The notes under the pieces: model-generated
What the model was told of the DNA's origin: nothing
Databases searched by the model: none
The model's input: only the letters and a program-made list of their open reading frames with translations
Shown: one piece after another, positions 38,501 through 48,700 of the stretch
Position numbering within the stretch: position 1 is the stretch's first letter
Layout of the letters: each line of letters begins with the position of its first letter
Assembly: GCF_018320785.1 (NCBI RefSeq)
Contig: NC_054867.1
Span: forward strand, 53,949,776-54,013,775
Source: Cheilinus undulatus
Lineage: Eukaryota; Chordata; Actinopteri; Labriformes; Labridae
Length of the DNA: 64,000 nucleotides
Direction: 5' to 3'
Program-made: the position numbers and the translations under genes

Positions 38501-41500
38501 CCTTGCATTTCTCCCTCCCTCAGGTGTCCCTGAAGCCTTCAGCACCCCCCCTCACCCCTCCTATTCCCAGTTCTGTTCTTAATGTTCTGTTTGTTCACTT
38601 GTTGTCGTGATATATTATAAAATAAAGAAAAGTTTGGAAAAAGGGTTTGTATGGGGGATCACAGACTTTGGGGAGAAAAAATGGCTTAACATATGAAACA
38701 GTTTATATAAAATAAGGATGCACAATATTGGATTTTTGCTGATATCTGATATGCCGATATTTACCTATACCGATATCTAAATTTGCTTTTCAGACAAGAC
38801 ATTTCAGTCCTTTTGGACACACTTTAAGGTTTGAGGATGACCAAGGAAACAAACTTCAGTCCTTTAAAAACACCTTAAAGTTTAAAGAATGAGGATAAAT
38901 AAAGAAAAGACCTCAACTGACACAGGTCTGTTGGTTCAGCCTTAAACTCCTCTAATTTATTAGGATACATGGACAAAATTTATAGTCGATGAATGCTGAA
39001 ATACAGTAAATATCGGCTGATACCAGACCGATAATATCGTGCATCCCTAATATAAACGAGAGGAAAACACATCATGAAAAATGCTCATTAACATCTCTGG
39101 GTGGTGCTGTTGTGAAAAACACAGGTCCTGGTTCTACGGTCCTGATTCTGCTGCCTGCATTTAGGTACTATTGATGTGTTCGGCATTAATAATCCATCTT
39201 CAGTCCTGATATCAGAGCTCTCTGTCCCTCCTCTGATTCCTGTGACTCTGAGTCTCCCAGTAAAACAGAAATACTCACTATGAAGGTGATCTCGGCGTAG
39301 TCGACCACAAAGTGAAAAAGGTAAATGATGAGAGGAGTCTGAGGAGAGGAGGTCAGAGAGTCAGAGCATGAGCAGAGAAGTTTGGACAGAGATCAGTGTG
39401 TTTGATTAAACAGCTGTGGTCTGAGCGGAGGAGGGCTTGAGTTCTAACGTTACGATTTAGTCTGTTAAATCAATTTATACCTAAGAAAAACAAACATTCC
39501 TCACAACTGGATATGGGTCAGTTACATGACAAACACATCTGTGTGTCCTAATCCATTATTTCCTTTGGGAAAAAACAAAATAAACTATTGGTGACGTTTA
39601 TTTTTTTTAACAACATCAACTTTGTTTATTATAGTTTCAGTATTTTTAATGAATAAAAGTAATTTTATATTTTGGCATCTCAAACCCAAAAAATGTCAGG
39701 AGGTGAAACAGTCTGAGTAAATGAGACTATAAAAACTAACAGTTTCACTGTTAGAAATTCACATCAGAATCCTGTGGCATGATCTTATGGTGAAATCTTC
39801 TAAAGATCCATCCATTTCTATACTACTTTAGGTACAGTGGGGGTGCCCATTCTCCGGCCCCTTTATTTTGGGGTTCTCAGGCTGAAAAGGTTGAGAACCA
39901 CTGCCTTAAACAAATGACTTGATTATTCCTGAAGTGATATTTTTCTGTATTTGGTCCTCAGTGGGAAAATCTGAAGATCCAGAATTAAATGGAGTCAAAA
40001 TAAAATAATTATCAAATAAAAAATATGTTCATGTTCATGCACTCACCTCGTGGAAAACATCTCCAGAGTACGGCGAGACTCCAAGGTCCAGCAGAGCCAG
40101 GCCTTCAACAACTGGAAACAAACAAACAAAGATACAAATAAATAAACAAAGATGTAAACAAATAAACAAAGATATAAACAAATAAACAAAGATGTAAAAA
40201 TATAAACAAAGATGTAAACAAACAAACAAAGATATTAACATATAAGCAAAGATATTAACAAATAAACAAAGATACAAACAAATAAACAAAGATGTAAACA
40301 AATAAACAAAGATATTAACATATAAGCAAAGATATTAACAAATAAACAAAGATATAAACAAAGATATAAACAAATAAAGACATAGACATCAAATACAAAG
40401 TCATAAACAAAAACAACATTAGGGCTGAACAATTTAAGGAAAAAATCTTATTTTGATTAATTTTTCTAATATTGCGATTTGATGTGCTTTTTTTAAAAAT
40501 TAATTCCTCATATTTTGCATTTTCAGACAACATTAGCAATAAATCTGTCTATACTTTAACCAGCATAAAATTAAATAGATACAACTAGGGCTGGACGATT
40601 CAAAAAAACATATTCAATTGCAATTATTTACACTCATATTGCAAACTCTACATGAACTGTTGTGTTAAAGGGGATGATAGTATTTATGTTTATATCATTT
40701 TGATGAAGAAAAACATCTACAAAAAGAAGAAAAAAATGAGATTTTTTTTAGACTATTTAAAAAAAGACACTTCTATGTTTGCATGATGTGTAGAATATCA
40801 CATCTCTGCAGCAGAGATGTGTAGAATATAACATCGCTGCTGCCAAAACATGTATTAAACTGGAATTTTGTCACACATTTCAGATTGAAGAAGTATTGCA
40901 TCTTCTGCGATTTGAAAACTGCAGTTGGCCATATTGTGATTTAATCTAAATTTTGATTAACTGCCCAGCCCTAAACACCATGCCAATGAGAATCAGTTTT
41001 GTTCCCCTGCTTTGCTTCGTTATGTGATCAAATGTGCTGCTACTGCACACGCTCAAACTAAATCCCTGTTCAGCCCTGTTTCAATCAATCAAACTTTATC
41101 TATAAAGCAGCTTCCAGACAAATTCACCTGCTGCTCAGTGTGTTTAACAAAAGAAAGTGGCTGACAGAAATATGTCTTCATATTTTTCTGTCTTCATCCA
41201 GTCAAAGAGCTTTCCTAATGATTGAACTTCCTGTTAGAGCAGCCTCATTAATATTTAATAAACAGGTCGTCCATTTTCACTGAATGAGCTCTGAGCGTGT
41301 CGACTTATCACTGTAAAACAGAAACGAGAGCCAACAGTCCTCTTTTTACTTCAGATAAACCCAGCTGTGTGCTGACTCCTCCATTTCTCTGTGGTTCCTT
41401 CAGCGTCATTCATTCATAGATCAATATATTGATTTACCCACAACATCAGCTGAAGCCTACAGAAATCATCAAATGTTAATGCTCTTTTTACTGGAGTCTA

Positions 41501-43429
41501 GTTTAAAGGTCAGCGTTTAGAGAATGATGTATGTGTGTATTCATACAGCAACACACTGAAATAAACCTTCAAGAGATTAATAATGTAACTATTAGGGAGG
41601 CTGAAATGTATTATTTCACTGGCACTGACATGGTTGATGCTGCACTGATGCAAATACAGAGTATAATAGTTACTGCACACTGATGTAGCCTTAAGATTTT
41701 CATGCTATATATAAAATTTATAAGGGATGAAAGAAATGCATTTTTAGCACATATCTGATAAGGCAGTATTTACAAATTCATTTCAGTAGATACCAATTTC
41801 AGTTAAAAAAATTATAGTTAGAATCTAAACCTACAGTTGTTTAAACACTTAAGAAATGAGGATGAACAGAAAAAAAAATTCACCTGATGCAAGTCTGTTG
41901 GTCCTTCTACTGATGCCAAATCAGCTGATATAGACTAATATTTACAGCTGATATAGGCTGATATTCATGGCTTATTTAGACTGATATTTACAGCTGAAAT
42001 AGACCGATATCTACAGCTGATATAGACTGATATTTACAGCTGATTTAGACCAATATTTACAGCCTATATAGACCGATATTTACAGCAGATATAGACTGAT
42101 ATCTACAGCTGATGTAGACTGATATTTACAGCTGATATAGACTGATATTTACAGCTGATATAGACTGATATTTACAGCAGATATAGACTGATATTTATAG
42201 CTGATATAGACTGATATTTATAGCTGATATAGACTGATATTTATAGCTGATTTAGACCGATATTTACAGCCTATATAGACCAATATTTACAGCAGATATA
42301 GACTGATATTTCCAGCTGATATAGACTGATATTTACAGCTGATATAGACTGATATTTACAGCTGATGTAGACTGATATTTACAGCTGATATAGACTGATA
42401 TTTGCAGCTGATGTAGACTGATATTTACAGCTGATATAGACTGATATTTGCAGCTGATGTAGACTGATATTTACAGCTGATGTAGACTGATATTTACAGC
42501 TGATATAGACTGATATTTGCAGCTGATGTAGACTGATATTTCCAGCTGATATAGACTGATATTTACAGCTGATATAGACTGATATTTACAGCTGATGTAG
42601 ACTGATATTTACAGCTGATATAGACTGATATTTGCAGCTGATGTAGACTGATATTTACAGCTGATATAGACTGATATTTGCAGCTGATGTAGACTGATAT
42701 TTACAGCTGATGTAGACTGATATTTACAGCTGATATAGACTGATATTTGCAGCTGATGTAGACTGATATTTACAGCAGATATAGACTGATATTTACAGCT
42801 GATGTAGACTGATATTTACAGCTGATATAGACTGATATTTGCAGCTGATGTAGACTGATATTTACAGCTGATATAGACTGATATTTACAGCTGATGTAGA
42901 CTGATATTTACAGCTGTTAAAGGCTGATATTTTCTGTCTAAGAAGGCGATTTTATAAGACGTTAAGCGGGAAAATGTCAGACTTATTCTTATTAAAATTA
43001 AGGTAGATAAATGTACTAATATGGTGCAGTTCCTTTAATTCAGATCAGACGCATCGATTTATCTATTAGGTGAACAAGTAGGACATATCAGCTAACGATT
43101 ATTCAAATTTCTAGTCAAAAACAGACAGCAGAGAAGTGTCTATCTCCCTATCTTTTTCTTTTCTAACATAAATAATAGAACTCGGTGGTCGAAGCTAAAC
43201 CGGTTGTCGGTAGCGACTCCACAGCCGAGCTGAGGAAGAACAGAAAGCGGCGGTGAAACGTCAGAAATAACCCCAAAAGGTGCTCAAATCCCGATTTACC
43301 TCTCTTCCAGGCCGTTAACGGAGACACCACCTCCACCCGCTCCGAGATTAAATCCGCTAAACTTGATCTATAAAGAGCTGCTCGGACAGTAACGGCTACA
43401 ATCAGCAGTAGAGTCAAGGGAGCCGCCAT
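29504..43429 (-). CDS. pigu: PIGU, GPI transamidase subunit U
   Basis: Coding exons, in order: 43300–43429, 40047–40111, 39279–39338, 36406–36468, 35657–35766, 34132–34232, 33495–33592, 31815–31969, 31592–31735, 31374–31498, 31032–31174, 29504–29617. They sum to 1308 nt, 435 aa plus stop, the same length as human PIGU. All junctions are GT–AG. PIGU is a multi-pass ER membrane protein of the GPI transamidase, which attaches GPI anchors to proteins. The chain is strongly hydrophobic. Family signatures visible are the N-terminal [28 protein letters not shown] (74–81) and [20 protein letters not shown] (263–282). I chose the ATG at 43429 (MAAPL) because it matches the family start; an in-frame ATG at 43477 would add 16 unrelated residues. 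Intron 1 holds a 1-kb 23-bp tandem array. Confidence 0.97.
29700..30230. repeat. Degenerate repeat related to the 23-bp unit
   Basis: Many imperfect copies of gccaatatttacagcc and similar, in pigu intron 11. The words resemble the 23-bp array in pigu intron 1, but much decayed. Confidence 0.55.
30409..30937. mobile_element. MITE with GGMTGAATCC termini
   Basis: The left end is ggactgaatcccaattctcc. The right end in reverse complement is ggctgaatccaaattctccc. These are about 20-bp imperfect inverted repeats around non-coding DNA, in pigu intron 11. An aagatggcggc motif (YY1-like) lies inside at about 30577. Confidence 0.7.
32210..33212 (+). mobile_element. hAT-like family C element, full length
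   Basis: The left end is caggggtgtcatactcatgg with cccgggggccaaatcc. The right end in reverse complement is cagggatgtcagactcaatc. The interior is degenerate tattttgacttttaa-type repeat. The flanks acccaaag and ctgtaaag share only the last four bases, so the target duplication is uncertain. It lies in pigu intron 7. Confidence 0.75.
34290..35560. other. pigu intron 5, part possibly a decayed element
   Basis: Non-coding. It starts with aaggcctttgcacactgggt, which looks like a repeat border, and has CT-rich stretches duplicated around 34540–34610 and 34690–34745. No clear ends or genes. Confidence 0.35.
36063..36302. mobile_element. Probable MITE remnant
   Basis: Higher-GC block in pigu intron 4 ending cttcgtgtgtacaaggcctc, with catccacacggaaacggcgt near the start. 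This is a common pattern for short repeats, but I cannot match both ends. Confidence 0.35.
36694..37022. mobile_element. Family D transposon, short full-length copy
   Basis: The left end is agggctgaacgatttatgaa. The right end in reverse complement is agggctgggcattaaaccgc. About 330 bp, no coding, in pigu intron 3. It serves as the uninterrupted reference for the nested copy at 13998–15110. Confidence 0.75.
37144..37470. mobile_element. MITE with 38-bp terminal inverted repeats and TTAGGG-rich interior
   Basis: The left end is gtagcaacacattatgtaaa; the right end in reverse complement is gtagctccacattatgtaat. Similarity continues through acgctgcattatgtaat / acgccgcattatgtaat, about 38 bp in all with few mismatches. 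The interior holds two diverged copies of a block with cactaagcggttagggttag, agggcaaggtag and ggagcccac. It lies in pigu intron 3. Confidence 0.75.
37494..38353 (+). mobile_element. hAT-like family C element with 8-bp target duplication
   Basis: The left end is cacaggtgtccaactcaaag; the right end in reverse complement is cagggatgacaaacttaatc. The flanks atttaaaa (37486–37493) and gtttaaaa (38354–38361) match 7 of 8. The interior is degenerate tttgacttttaatttc-type repeat. It lies in pigu intron 3, 23 bp past the TTAGGG-rich MITE. Confidence 0.75.
38713..39049. mobile_element. Family E MITE (AGGATGCAC termini)
   Basis: The left end is taaggatgcacaatattgga. The right end in reverse complement is tagggatgcacgatattatc. 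The interior contains gctgatatctgatatgccga and tatcggctgatacc, words also found at the edges of the 23-bp array at 41700–42930. It lies in pigu intron 3. Confidence 0.7.
39829..39903 (-). mobile_element. hAT-like family B terminal fragment
   Basis: In reverse complement it starts cagtggttctcaaccttttc and continues through cccccactgtacct, matching the first about 80 bp of the copies at 52663 and 54607. The rest of the element is gone. Confidence 0.7.
40115..40385. repeat. 20-bp minisatellite
   Basis: Tandem units of the type caaagatgtaaacaaataaa, about 13 copies, beginning a few bases inside pigu intron 1 from the exon 2 acceptor. They sit so close that the T-rich strand of the array forms much of the sequence just upstream of the polypyrimidine tract. 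Confidence 0.85.
40421..40972. mobile_element. Two family D copies in tandem (first truncated)
   Basis: A first left end, agggctgaacaatttaagga, at 40421 is followed after about 165 bp by a second, tagggctggacgattcaaaa, at 40586. A single right end, agggctgggcagttaatcaa in reverse complement, closes at 40972. This suggests insertion of one copy into, or beside, another. Confidence 0.65.
41700..41930. other. Left flank of the 23-bp array, MITE-like
   Basis: Contains gatgaaagaaatgca, an aaatgaggatgaac segment and caagtctgttggtcc. The last two echo the interior of the family E MITE at 38713–39049 (gaatgaggataaat, caggtctgttggtt). Confidence 0.45.
41930..42925. repeat. 23-bp tandem array with 230-bp higher-order period
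   Basis: About 43 units of a 23-bp repeat containing gatatagactgatatttac and then agct. Variants are gatatag/gatgtag and tttac/tttgc/tttcc/tttat. The rare tttcc variant appears at 42309 and again 230 bp later. The ten units 42311–42540 and 42541–42770 look identical. It lies in pigu intron 1. Confidence 0.93.
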
Positions 43430-43433
43430 CTTG
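43422..43433 (-). promoter_or_regulatory. pigu: YY1-type motif over the pigu start codon
   Basis: The minus strand reads tcaagatggcggct around the chosen ATG. AAGATGGCGGC is the consensus for YY1, which often sits at the start of housekeeping genes. Confidence 0.5.
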
Positions 43434-45791
43434 ACAAGGAAGTGATCTGGCGTGCTCCGCCCTGCGAGGTGCATCATGGGAGATGTTGTCCAATTTGTGT
43501 TATTGTTCAGGGATCTTGAATGCGATTGAGTTATTATGAGACCCTAACCCTTAACAAACTGGTTTTAACGGCAAGTTTCTGAAAAATAAATTACATATTG
43601 AGCCCCTGTAAGTTGCTACTACTATTATTATTATCATAATTATTATTTTTACGGTATTCTTCTTGAAAATAAAACAGTTAATTGTGCAGCTCTGCTTTAA
43701 AACATGCCAGCCATCAGTTTTTTTTAAATCTTCTTTTTATTTCTACCAGATCACTGATCCTGCTTTTGAAACGCATCTAAGCAGAGAGACAGGTAGTGAC
43801 TTTTGTCTAGCCTTCATCCTTAATCAGCACATTTCAGATAGGAACTATAAAGCCAAGCATGGTTTCCACCCGGGAGTTTTCACTTGATGGATCAAAACAC
43901 AAAGTTCTGTGAAGTTAGACATAGGGCAGCACACGGTTTCCGTTCCGTTTTCAAAATAAAGTTCGTTGGTTATGAGCTTTGGAATCTTTTGAGGATGTGT
44001 CACTAATTTTTATCAATCAGACACTAATTGGTGATTAAACACTCTGATTTCACAAATCATCTGGTTCACGTTGCCAGAAATTCACAGTTTTGAACTGAAA
44101 ACATAAAACAAAGACAGACAAACTAAATAGACAAGGCTTAATTCAAATATTTACTTTTCATTATTTGCATGTTTTGTATTTTTATTTTTTCTATGTATTA
44201 TCTAAGTACAGTGTTCCTTATCATCAGAGATTTAAATCTTGAGGGGTTTCAATCATAGTTCATTCAATTAACATGTCCCAACAGCAGTGGAACAAATGTC
44301 TGAACTATCACAGATTCTCCATTAGGGTTTGTAATGGTGTCAGATAGGGAGGAATTAAGTCCTCGTTTCATTTTAATTTATATATTGATTATCTGTCCAC
44401 GTATTTGAAATCCTGTAATACTGGATGGATGATTGGTGATAGATTAATAAATCATCTGATGCGTGATGACCTGGTTGTTTTTAGTCCCAGTAGTGCTGGT
44501 CTTCAGCTGCTGCTGTCTTTATGATCTTTTTATGGAGATGAGCATGATAGAGGGTAGGGTTAGATGATAGCCACAGAGCTTCAGGGGAGGCACAGAACCA
44601 TAAACCAGAAAAAGGTGATTTGCTTTGTGACCCTCTGCTGTACATGGACCAAAATGGATAGACTTATAGTTACTATAGGGACTATGCTATAGAGCAGTGT
44701 TACTCAACCAAAGAGCCAAATTTTTTGAAAAATACCTTTGCAAAAGCCAAAATCTAAGAGGTGAAAAGTGGCAAAAACAGCTTGAAGTAGCAATAAAAAT
44801 AGGTTAATGGTGGCAAAATGGTCAAAAAGCAACAAAAAATTGGTGAAAAGGGGCTAAAATGGGGAGAAAATGTGGAAAAATGGTCAGAAAGTAGCAGAAA
44901 TGGATGAGAAGTGACAAAAAAATGAGTGGAAAATGACTTAAATGGGCAAAAAGCAGTCAAGAGTGGCAAAAATGGGCAAAAAAAAAAAAAAAGGAAACAA
45001 GTGGTACGTAATGGCAAAGGGTAGTTTAAATGGACAAAAAATGGCAAAAATGGTTAAAAAAAAAAGGGGGGGTGGGTGGATAAAAGTGGCAAAAAATTGG
45101 GAAAAAGTGGCAAAAAAATTGTGAAAAGGCCAAAAATTGGGAAAAAAGGAAGAAAGTGGTATTAATGGCAATGGGCAGCTTAAACGGACAAAAAGTGACA
45201 AAAAATTGTATAAAAAAAAAGGAAAAAACAGAAAAAAGTGGCAAAAAGGCGTAGCAAAAATGAGCAAAAAAAAAGGGAAAAAAAGGGATATTTAAAGATG
45301 AAAGGTAGCTTAAATGGAAAAAAGGGGGAAAAAAGGCAAAAATGGGATGAAAGTGGAAACAAAAGAGGCAAAAAGAAGTTGTAAAATGGCCAAAAAATTA
45401 TGAAAAAGGGGTATTTAATGGCATTATAACTGAATTAAAGGGAAAGGCAGATTAATGTTAAAAATGTTTAAAGATTAGACATAAATGTTTGAAATGTTGT
45501 TGTTTTTTTTTTTTTTCAATTTGAATCCATTTTGTTGGTTGGGGTCCACCGAATGAAAAAGTTCTTCTTAGGGGAGGCTCACTCTTCCACACTTTGAAAA
45601 CCCCTGATTTAATCAATTGTATTGTTTTATTTCGTTCTCTGTTTTCTACCTGCTCGTTTTACTTTGAAAAGCGAAGACCGGAAGTGCCGGCTGTTGCTGG
45701 GTGAAGTGACGTCGTTCCGCCTCGGACTTTCGTTTTCATTTCTCGGGTTGATTCGCTACTTGATGTTTTTGTGATCGTTAAATCAGTAAAC
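43434..45791. other. Intergenic region between pigu and psmf1 (head to head)
   Basis: About 2.36 kb separates two divergent start codons. The GC-rich ends (about 43434–43500 and 45655–45791) are likely promoters. The middle is AT-rich and holds the family A element copy (from 44695). No gene seen between. Confidence 0.5.
44695..45440 (+). mobile_element. hAT-like family A element, 3' end unclear
   Basis: The left end cagtgttactcaaccaaagagc is typical, followed by aaatacctttgcaaaagcc and then the gtggcaaaaatgggcaaaaa array. The usual right end is not found. At 45538–45607 a different terminus occurs (reverse complement caggggttttcaaagtgtgg), so the region is composite. Confidence 0.6.
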
Positions 45792-48700
45792 ATGGCGGGG
45801 TTGGAGGTGTTATACACCTGTGTCGGTGGCAGTGTCACGTGTCCACAGGACGCCGTGGTGTGTTTGGTCCACTGGGAGATGATAAAGAGCGGGTACAGGT
45901 GCATCGGCTCTGGAGACGAGGTAGCTAAAATCAGCTAACGTCATGATAAAAGCTATCTGATCTGATGGTGTAATGAGGTAAAGAGCGACCGTGTCAACTG
46001 GTGACTCTGGTGAATGCGTCGTTCGTGACGACGACCCAGAATCAGTAAAGTGCTCCAACTAGAGCATGTTTAACTGGAGTTTACTAAAATATTAGTTCCT
46101 TAAGAAAAGATGAAACTACGAGACATGCGTTATGACTCAGCTGAAAGTCACCAGATAGCACAGTAACTCTTCAAACCACAACACTGGTTTGTTGACATTG
46201 TTGAATCAGTCTGAAGCTTCTGTGGTTGTAAATTAACGTCTCAGAGGATGATAACGTACCTGTTTAGTGAATCAAACATGCATCAGTTTAAAGAACATTT
46301 CCTAACGGTTCACATTAAGATAGTTTGGTTGTTTTTAGTCTTTATTATTGAAATTAGATTTAGAGGAAAGTTTGAATTTAGCCGTTTTAAGGAGATGCTA
46401 TCTCTGCTAAGCTAGCTCCTGTCTGAATGAGCGTTAGCTCCCTAAATGAATGTAATACTCTGTTTAAATGAACTTTAGTGACCAGATCGACATATTTAAG
46501 CATTGTTTGTCTCTGGTTGACATGTTTCATTCAGAATTAAAATGCTGTAGTTTGATTTATAACACATTTAATAATCTAATAATAGTCATCCTAAACTAGC
46601 TTACACCGGATTTTAAGCATTGTTATTAGAAAGTATAGCCTAAATATTCACCTGATCACAGGTGCTGGATGTTTTAAAATGTTCTGGGAGGACCCCTAGG
46701 TTGATTTGTATCTACGGAGGCTGATTAGGGACACTGAGAAATACATTTTTGAGAATGCATTTTTTTTTTCATCAAATTCCGAGGAAAAGATGGAATATTG
46801 ATGTAGAAAAAGGAGTGTGAAAATAATAAAATTGTACGATTAAAGTCAAATTCTGAGGCGGAAAAGTCAGAATTCTGGGATTAAACATATGCTATTGAGG
46901 TAAAGTATATTTCTGACCTTATAAATAAAATGGGCTCTATGCACGGCAGGGGGTGGCGTATTTCCGGTGGAAAATAAGACCGGTTCTCAACTTCCGCCTA
47001 ACGATTCGTGCTAGGCCAAAATGAAATCTAAACCCTCCTATACTGCCTTAATTTGTCCGTTTAGTTTTTTTTTTGGGTTTCGATTGTTGTTTGCGTTTAC
47101 TCTGCCATCACCGCTTGGCATCCAAACATGCTAAAATGATGTTTCAAAAACAGGTTAAAAGCACTCCTGGACATCGTTGCTGCGTGCTGCAATGTACATC
47201 TTTGGCTGAATTTAACTCTCATTGACAGTCAGCTCAGGTAACTCATGCAAACAGTGAGTAAACTGCAGCGATTTTGCCATCATACTCCATTCTCTTCTCC
47301 CGACTGGAAGTGTGGGAGCGGTCTAATGCCAAATGCGGAAGCAGTTTGTGCATAGAGCCCATTCTGAGGAAAAAATATAACTCTGGGACTAAATTTAAAA
47401 TTCTGAGAAAAATATAAAAAGTCAAGGGAAAGATTATTTTTTTGGACTAATCGGGGTTTTGAGAAAAAAATAGAATTTAAAAAGGGAAACATTTTGAGAT
47501 TAAAATAAAAATTCTGATTTTTTTCCCCCTGAATTTGAGAAAAAAAAATGCATTTAAAATCTTTGTTTTATTATTTGCCCTCATCCTCTTCGTATCAGAG
47601 TTTAAGATTCAGTTGTTTGACCATCTCTCCTCTCTTCTTCATTCAGGCTCGTAGCGGCGATAAGAAGTCAGAGCTGCTGCCTGCAGACTGGAGCAGTAAC
47701 AAAGAGCTGTACAGTCTGAGATATAAACCCAAAGACGGGGACAACCAGCTGCTGCTCAAAGCCATCACTGTTGACTCGACCCTGATCTTCAACCTGATGG
47801 TAGGAGAAAAAGGCCACATGTAAATAGCACAGACTTCTGGGTGTTTGTCTGAGGATGTTTGGACTTTTACTGCTGCTTATATCAAAGAATAATGAGAAAA
47901 ATTGTTAAGAAAAATACACCTTTAACCCCCAAAATAAAGATAGGCCAAAAATATTTTAGGACAAAAGTGAGGACCCCTCCTTTTATTTCCTTTCTCTGTT
48001 CCCTTCCTCACCACCTCTTCAAACCCTGCTTTTGTTCCTCTCTTTCTCTCATCATTATTTAACTCCTTGGTTCTTAACTGGTGGGTCAAGACCCAAAAGT
48101 GGGTCATAAAGCTATTGAAAAGCACGGGCCATCTCCACACCTGTGGATGAAGTGTAGAGACTGATTTAACCTTCAGTTATATTAATGACAATAATGTCAA
48201 CAGCATGTTTACAGACTTTTATTTATGCTTCATTTATTTTTTATGTTTTTGCTTCACCACGTGTTTCTGTATGTGTTTAAAGAACTCCGGCACACAGCAA
48301 GTCTCAGACCTGACAGTGAACATCAGCGATCACATCAACACTGAACAGCTGCAGAACTTTGAAAGGTAGGTTCAGAGTCTTCACAATATCACAGTTTTAC
48401 ATGATTCTGACAAAATCAAACCATTTCAGGTGAACTCATAGAAAATGGTCTAAATAGTCCAAAACATTGAAACTGTTTGTCTCGTTCCAGTGTGTTTAAG
48501 GATGCTGACAGTTTGTCAGAGAAGGTGAGGACTCAGCTGCTGCCTCCTCAGGACCGGACAACCGGACCGAGGACGGAGAGGAGGAGTCAGAGGGAGGAGG
48601 AGGAGGAGAGGCGGAGAGAGGACGACAGCGACCCCCTCAGGATCCCCAACAGACATCCTCGACATGGAACGCAGCCCAACTGGTCAGTAATGATGGTGAA

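Noticed and set aside
43430-43477. Upstream in-frame ATG for pigu
   Set aside because: It would add residues unlike the family; MAAPL at 43429 matches the known start.
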